Below, piece by piece: positions 58,397 to 64,000 of a DNA stretch of 64,000 nucleotides. Made by a program: the position numbers and the translations under genes. The stretch lies in NCBI GenBank assembly GCA_025093555.1, contig JAIWNF010000003.1, positions 62,001 through 126,000 on the forward strand, in the 5' to 3' direction. The first letter of the stretch is position 1; each line of letters opens with the position of its first letter. Source of the DNA: Circinella umbellata. Taxonomy: Eukaryota; Mucoromycota; Mucoromycetes; Mucorales; Lichtheimiaceae. Under the pieces are notes generated by a model. It searched no databases and was not told the origin of the DNA. It saw only the letters and a list, made by a program, of their open reading frames with translations.

Positions 58397-58557
58397 TATA
58401 ATAAGTTTATTGCTACAAGATTTACGAGAGAAAAAAAAAACGAGGGAATAGTTTGTGAAAAATAAGAGAAGAAAAAAAAAAAACTATCTTTTTTTTTGTG
58501 GTGTGTTGTATGTACTAGAATTATTAGATTTATTTATTTTTTGGGCTATGCTACTAT

Positions 58558-58589
<32 letters not shown>

Positions 58590-58594
58590 TGTGA

Positions 58595-59518
58595 CTATGC
58601 CTTATTCTCGACAAACGATGGGCTGGAAAACAGTTCCTTATCAACCACCGCTTCATGTTTTTTATTATTTTGTTTTTGTTGTTCCCGTTCCTTTGCATCA
58701 TGAATCTTACGGTACCTTGGTGTCTTGACAAACTTGGGTACTGAATCGGACGCCATTAACCGACAAATATGTTCATTTACACGTTCCAACCATTTCAGCA
58801 TCATACGTAAAGCTTGAGACGTAGAATGCGTAGAGATAACCACAGTGGAAGTTTTAACCTGACCAGCACTATAGTTTGGAACTAGTTGTACCATGGAGTT
58901 TACCACACGGGCCATTTCTTGACGTAAAGAGTGTTCAACGTTCAATTCACAACGTGAACCTGGAGCTAAATAGGTAGACCAAATATCATATGCATCTTCC
59001 AGGAGATCTTTTTGTTGTTGAGAAGGCATAGCAGGGCTTTGATTACGACATTTTCGTCGTAGCGTCGAATAATCGATCCAAAAATCCAAATTTTCTTCAC
59101 AAAAGTTGGCTCTAAGGAAATCTTTGAAAAGTGATCGTAATTGAGCGTCATCTAGGATCAATTTGAGACGCGCAGCGTTGCTTTCCTTAGGATCTTCCTT
59201 AGATGATGATGATGGTGGGGAGTGATGATTACTGACGCCAGAAGCATTATCTGGAATTGAATAATCAATGGCTGTACTGGGTGGGCGTGAAGTAGAAGAC
59301 TGTGTACTTTGTCGACTTCGCGGAGGTCTTGCCGGAGGCGATGAAGCTGAAGATGACGATTGTAAATCATTTATGGAATCTGGATCTTGTGATAATATTT
59401 CACGTAAAGTGGGTTGTTGTTCTTCTTCATCCACACTCGATGGTAAAGTAGATTGACTACGTAAGGATCGGGTACGTGCAAGACTAGATGCAGAAGGTGA
59501 CCTTGCAACAGGCTGTGA

Positions 59519-59550
<32 letters not shown>

Positions 59551-60781
59551 TTGCCGCTTTGTGTTCGAATTCAGCTACTATCTCTTTGCCTTTTCCAGTA
59601 ACGATCAACATAATAGTCTTAGAGGCACGCGTAGGAACCATTTGTTTTGCATCTTGAAATTCGATCCATCCATATTTTATAAATTCATTGATGATGCTCT
59701 CAGCTTCCTCACGGGACGATACAGTACTGTACTCAGTTAACCAGTCGCAAGCTAACTGAGTCGAAAATACCGTTCGAATGTTCTTGGCAGATCGCGTGGT
59801 TACAACACCCCCCTTATTACCTGTACCTTTTTTGGAAAAAGTCAAAAGATTATTGGCCAGTAACTGGACTCTTGAATCACCATTGGAAATATTGGATGTC
59901 ATGGCAAAAGGTGCTGGATTGGATGTATTGGTTGAACCAGAAGATTGTGATGATGCGCCTGAAAGACCCGATCTACCACTGTTCTTGATACTAGAAGAAG
60001 ACGATGAAGTTGACGATGTTGCTTTGGTGCTTTGATTGTTGCTTTTTTCAAGATCACCCTCTTGTGGCAAATATGTCATCATGATATGAAAAACAACTGA
60101 AAGGTTTTGTCGACCAAAAGTTATCTGGTCGTCATCAGTGTGACGTTCCAGACGTACAAGTTGTATAGGTTCAATATGACCGAAATGTTTTCGTAGTCGA
60201 GTCATGTCAGCTTCAGTACGTACACAAAAATCTTGAAGTACACAAAGACCTTTAGGCGTTAGTTGCCAGATACCTTTGTCGCGAAAAGAACGACTTTGAG
60301 GATCAGTGGCGTTCTCTGTGAGTCGACACTGTTGAAACTGCTGACATAATGCTTTTGCCATATCTTTTTCCATGTTGAATGTTGTAGTTGTGGTTGTTCT
60401 CAAGAGTTTGGATGGATCGTTCGGATCTGGTGTACGTGCTGTATGAGAGAATCGTAATGATCCTAATGCTTGTATAGCATCATCTGATGTAAATGTATTG
60501 GGATAGTTACGAAATAAGTAACGATGTGTATCAAGGGGAATTTGAACTATCAGAGCTGCAAAAAGATCTTGTATATCCTGAATTTTGTATGTAATGCGTA
60601 TATATTAATATAAAATCCCCACAGAAATATGTTTTTTCCCCTTTCATTGAGCATGCTTTTCTCCTAGAAAAAAAATCAATATAATAAGAAAATGTGAAAA
60701 TAATACCTTTAGATACGGGCGTCCATCAATGGTGAATTTCATCATCGATGTATACGCCTGTTGTGAAACACCAGGATTCAT
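58595..60781 (-). CDS. SST2/FlbA-type regulator of G-protein signalling (DEP and RGS domains)
   Basis: Two exons (60781-60707, 60577-58595), 685 aa. It acts as GTPase-activating protein for heterotrimeric G-alpha and so dampens pheromone or nutrient signalling. N-terminal fungal DR/DEP region: FTIDGRPYLKDIQDLFAALIVQIPLD..THRYLFRNYPNTFTSDDA. A Ser-rich linker follows, then a second DEP (VFSTQLACDWLTEYSTVSSREEAESIINEFIKYGWIEF). A long Ser/Thr/Pro linker leads to the RGS domain (LKLILDDAQLRSLFKDFLRANFCEENLDFWIDY), which is split by a polar insertion before the final LRMMLKWLERVNEHICRLM..FVKTPRY. Length and order fit yeast Sst2 and Aspergillus FlbA. The 5' exon is short (25 codons) and supplies the natural ATG. 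Confidence 0.9.
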
Positions 60782-61433
60782 TATTATTATTATTATTAAG
60801 AGAGTTGAAAAGTAATAAAGAAAATAAAAATGATCAAAAAAGTAAAGAAGAGAAGAGAAAAAGAAAAAAAGAAAAAAATAACAAGTTTATATTCAATAGC
60901 GCATTTTGATAATGCTTTTTTTCGTCTGTGTGCTGGTGTTGTACATATACGACACTCATACTCCTCTTTGTTGTTTTTGAATTATATATAATAATAATAA
61001 CAAGTGGGGGTTGACTAAAAAATATATTGTGGTGTGTAGTTATTTGCTCAGTTAGGAGTTACGATAGTAAGAAAGGGGAATCATTTTTTTATAGCAATTG
61101 ATCAAGAGCGAGAGAGAGAACAAAAATATATAAAAAATAGGGGGCTTAGAGAGACCAATAGAGAAAAGAAGAAAAAAAAAAGTTCTCCAGAATATAATAT
61201 AATAATGTAATAATATGTAAAATAATAATAATAATAAATAATATGTAGTAAAAATTAATAAAGCGCTTAGACCTTCGTATATTCTAAAATACTGGTACGA
61301 AAACCAATCGATCAACCCCCCACTCTCTCAAAATTCCCAAAATAACAACCTTGTGGCTCGCTGTCAATCTCAGAATAGATAAACAAAAATGTTTTACCCT
61401 TTTTTTTTAAGTTCTTGTTTATTACTATTATTA
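60782..61433. other. Intergenic region between RGS and EDE1-like genes
   Basis: AT-rich, with an ATT-repeat directly before the RGS start codon and A-rich and TAA-repeat tracts. It must hold the RGS promoter and the 3' end of the EDE1-like gene, but no clear TATA box or terminator could be singled out. Confidence 0.5.
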
Positions 61434-64000
61434 TTATTTAGCTGCCAAGTCTAACAAGAAGTTGGTTGCTTTTTCTAAATCCTGATCATATCTGTTTAAT
61501 GCTTCCTTGGCCAAATCTCGGTTGAATCCCATAATAATAAGTTGGTCCAAATTACTGTTACCGGTACTAATTATCCCCTTATCTTCTTGTAAACTCTCCT
61601 TGTTATTATTATTGTTGTTTTCTGTTGCAGAAGCTGAAGAGGTAGTTGCTGCTGTTGGAGGTGGCAGTGGTGAAGAAGAAGAAGATGGCGAAGGTGACGA
61701 ATCCGCTACTACTCCTTCCGTTACAGGGACTGTGTCGAATGGATTATTGTCATTGTTATTGGTTTTGGTATCATCATCTTTCGTTTGATTATCATTAAAG
61801 CTTGTTGCAGAAAATGCATCTTGAAATCCCACATGTTCGGTTTCCCCTGCTTTGCCATCATTACCACCAAAGATTGAATCCCACTCTTCATCATGTTCTT
61901 TTGTGTCGAAATTATCATCAAAGCTAAATCCACCAAAATTGCTAGCCCAACTCAATTTATCTCCTTGCTTTTTATTACTACTGACATACTTTTCATTATT
62001 ATTGTCATTATTGTTCTTGTCATCGTTCTGGATTACTTTGGCATCGGTAAGCTCTTCAGCAAAGGCTGCATCAAAGTCTTCCTGATTAAAAAAGGACGAT
62101 TCATCAACCACTTTGGCATTTTGAAGTTCGCTAGCAAAAGCCGCATCGAATTCATCTGCGGAAGGAACTGTTTGCCGCTTTTCGGTTGGGCTTGTAGCAG
62201 AAGAAATAATTTCGAAGCTTTCACCTCCACCATCAGAGGATGTTCTTTCTTGGTTGTTGGGTCGTTCCATAAAGACAGCATCAAAGTCTTCATGATGTGT
62301 TGATTGGTCTTCTTTTTCTTCAATTTCATCTTTCTTTGTAATAACATCGTGAGCTGATAAACCTTGTCCAGTCTCCTTTTTATTGTTTTTATTAATGTTC
62401 TTGTCGTCTGACAAACTTCTTTCTTGTGGGCCATTCGTTATTGAAGATTCGGAATTCGCGATATCCTTGGGCGTTTCATAATTATCGTGTGTAGTGTTTT
62501 CTCCTTTGAGGCGATCTTTATCGCTTGCAACCGAATCGTCATCGCTAGTGTTACGTGGATTATTCATTGCCCCTGTTTCTCCTTCCTTCTTTGTAGTAGA
62601 TGCTAATGAAGTGCCCGTTTCAACACGTTTCTCATCCTCTTGTAAGGATTTTCCCGTCTCCTCTTTTCTTTGCTCTTCATTCTGTTTCACACTTGGTTCG
62701 GTCTGGTCGTCAATTGGCTTGCTCTCCTTGTTATCTTGCATGCTGGCGTTATGTGAAGTGATGGCGTCATGATTGCCATTACTATCTACTATGTTTTCAC
62801 TGTTATCGTCGTCACTAGTGACTGAAAGGTAATCATCATCCGCACTTGATTCTTCTGTATCCTTGCCTTTTTTGTTTTCGATATCGTTTTGTTCTTGTTC
62901 GAGCGGTTTAGTCTCTTGTGGTGCATCCTTATCCATTTTCTCCTCTTTCTCCAACGTAGCTTCGTCAGTTAGTTTATCACCCTGTCTAATGGCTGGAATA
63001 TTGTGATCCGTAGAATCTTGATTCTTGTTTGACATAGTAGAGCTTTCAACAATCGGTGCGACCGTCGCGCCTACTGCTGATACAAAAGTACCTGATACTT
63101 CATCATTATCTTTTTCATCTTGATGTGAAGCTTGCTCTTCAAATACATTACTCTTTAATTTAGCAAGCGGGATATCATCATCGTCATCCTTTTGTTCCTC
63201 TTCTAGTGGAAGTTCCGATACAGAAACAAAACTTTCTGTACTAGCACCAAGGTCAGTTTCAGGCGGAGCAGTTTTTTCAAGCGATTTTGATCGTTCTTGT
63301 GGTTGCTCTAATTCTTTTGTTGAAATATTATCCTTATTGTTATAGTTGCTCTCAGGTAGTTCGGATGATATAATAGATACATCGGGTGCTTTATTTTCTG
63401 TCGACACAATAGATTCTTCAACCTTGATATTTTTTTCTAAACTTTTAACTAGAGTTGTTTCTTTGTCGTCGTTTTTATTTTCAGGTGGTGTGAAATACTC
63501 ATCCATTGGTTCTTCTGGAGTTTCAGATGGCTCGTTCTTGACGCCAACAGATTCCTTAGGGTCAGCTTCAAGAGTATCATCTTCTTGACTTGTGCTTGGC
63601 ACGGCTGCAATTGATTCTTTAAAGTCGGAAGTTATTTTATCAGAAAGAATTTCTGAAGTTACTCGATCTTCTTCTTTAGGCGGCTCGACAGTAAGCTCTT
63701 GTGTTTCAAGTTCGTAAACTTCTTTAGGTTCTGTCAAGGACTTTGCTATTTTTATTGTACTTTCTGGATCATCCATTACATATGGTGTGGATGTTTCTTT
63801 TCCATCTTCTTCTACCGTCTTGATCTCAGGCTCATCTAATTCGGGTTGAGATACTCTTTGTTTTTCTTCTTCATCATGTTCCCGAGCTTCCATAACAACA
63901 TCGCTCTCTTCAGACTCTTCTGACTTATCCAATGCCTGTGTTTCGTTTTCGTTTTTCTTTTTAGATTGCACTTCTATGACATTAGGCTCCACGGAGTCAT
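61434..64000 (-). CDS. EDE1/EPS15-like UBA protein (C-terminal part)
   Basis: The frame is open to the window edge, so the 5' part (where EDE1 has its EH domains) is outside. About 855 residues are seen: very acidic, rich in Glu, Asp, Lys, Ser and Thr, with no stop and no intron. From the centre on, short acidic peptides recur: FDAVF, FDAAFASELQNAKV and FDAAFAEELTDAKV, then WDSIFGG and FQDAFSA. The C-terminal 45 residues are a UBA domain (LDQLIIMGFNRDLAKEALNRYDQDLEKATNFLLD), which binds ubiquitin. Repeats of this kind plus a C-terminal UBA are the tail of EDE1, an early endocytic scaffold. Without the EH domains the name remains an inference; another UBA-tailed adaptor is possible. The Met near 63992 suggested by a simple frame search is a GTG, not a start. 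Confidence 0.65.
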   Translation of the reverse strand, partial: DSVEPNVIEVQSKKKNENETQALDKSEESEESDVVMEAREHDEEEKQRVSQPELDEPEIKTVEEDGKETSTPYVMDDPESTIKIAKSLTEPKEVYELETQELTVEPPKEEDRVTSEILSDKITSDFKESIAAVPSTSQEDDTLEADPKESVGVKNEPSETPEEPMDEYFTPPENKNDDKETTLVKSLEKNIKVEESIVSTENKAPDVSIISSELPESNYNNKDNISTKELEQPQERSKSLEKTAPPETDLGASTESFVSVSELPLEEEQKDDDDDIPLAKLKSNVFEEQASHQDEKDNDEVSGTFVSAVGATVAPIVESSTMSNKNQDSTDHNIPAIRQGDKLTDEATLEKEEKMDKDAPQETKPLEQEQNDIENKKGKDTEESSADDDYLSVTSDDDNSENIVDSNGNHDAITSHNASMQDNKESKPIDDQTEPSVKQNEEQRKEETGKSLQEDEKRVETGTSLASTTKKEGETGAMNNPRNTSDDDSVASDKDRLKGENTTHDNYETPKDIANSESSITNGPQERSLSDDKNINKNNKKETGQGLSAHDVITKKDEIEEKEDQSTHHEDFDAVFMERPNNQERTSSDGGGESFEIISSATSPTEKRQTVPSADEFDAAFASELQNAKVVDESSFFNQEDFDAAFAEELTDAKVIQNDDKNNNDNNNEKYVSSNKKQGDKLSWASNFGGFSFDDNFDTKEHDEEWDSIFGGNDGKAGETEHVGFQDAFSATSFNDNQTKDDDTKTNNNDNNPFDTVPVTEGVVADSSPSPSSSSSPLPPPTAATTSSASATENNNNNNKESLQEDKGIISTGNSNLDQLIIMGFNRDLAKEALNRYDQDLEKATNFLLDLAAK

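Noticed and set aside
61507..63588. Several plus-strand frames opposite the EDE1-like gene
   Set aside because: Shadows of the long acidic minus-strand gene; Ser/Leu-rich translations reflect its Glu/Lys codons.
1..64000. CRISPR arrays or bacterial operon signals
   Set aside because: The only regular arrays are the 121-bp and ~165-bp repeats, which have no short repeat/variable spacer structure; gene structure with spliceosomal introns is eukaryotic.

Overview
The window looks like nuclear DNA of an early-diverging fungus, most probably a Mucoromycota (Mucorales-like) species. This is inferred from very AT-rich, homopolymer-rich intergenic DNA, small GT-AG introns (mostly 65-130 nt), fungal-type genes (SST2/FlbA-type RGS protein, EAF3-type MRG protein, SEY1-type GTPase, bL19m, MEMO homologue) and a mix of DIRS, Crypton and IS630/Tc1-like elements. 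It is gene-poor; about a dozen host genes are scattered between transposons and a large duplicated region.

Left part (1-15.1 kb): the 3' nine-tenths of an RWD + DEAH-box helicase gene (DHX57-like, +), a 106-aa two-exon gene (-), a tRNA-Ser(UGA), mitochondrial ribosomal protein bL19m (+), a seven-exon MEMO homologue (-) and a small acidic, Ser-rich protein with a signal-like N-terminus (+), separated by AT-rich DNA.

Middle (15.1-44.7 kb): a segmental duplication in the order A1 - S1 - A2 - unique - S2 - A3. S is a nine-exon, short SEY1-like GTPase gene on the minus strand; both copies are uninterrupted in my splice models (508 and 505 aa). A is a 3-5 kb non-genic module holding conserved hairpins, ~165-bp repeats and a ~121-bp tandem array of 17, 8 and 3 units. 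Read on the minus strand, each array unit is a 75-nt block in a constant open frame, bounded by GT and AG: a tandem array of exon-like units. The first S-A junction is interrupted by a 4,896-bp transposon (TE-1). S2-A3 keeps the empty site, so the insertion boundaries and a 3-bp TTC duplication can be read directly. TE-1 sits inside an older small inverted-repeat element. The unique stretch between the duplicates holds an F-box gene, an EAF3-type gene and a broken gene relic.

Transposon block (45.5-53.7 kb): a decayed Crypton-type tyrosine recombinase with a GCR1_C-like end, an apparently intact 1.8-kb IS630/Tc1-like element with ~106-bp near-perfect TIRs, and a structurally complete DIRS retrotransposon (inverted terminal repeats, internal complementary region, gag, RT/RNase H and tyrosine recombinase), with a candidate -1 frameshift site in gag.

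Right part (53.7-64 kb): 4.4 kb without recognisable genes, then three minus-strand genes: a 61-aa single-pass protein, a 685-aa DEP/RGS regulator of G-protein signalling, and the C-terminal 855 or so residues of an EDE1/EPS15-like UBA protein that runs off the window.

Exon coordinates are my own reading of splice signals and frame continuity. No database search was possible.
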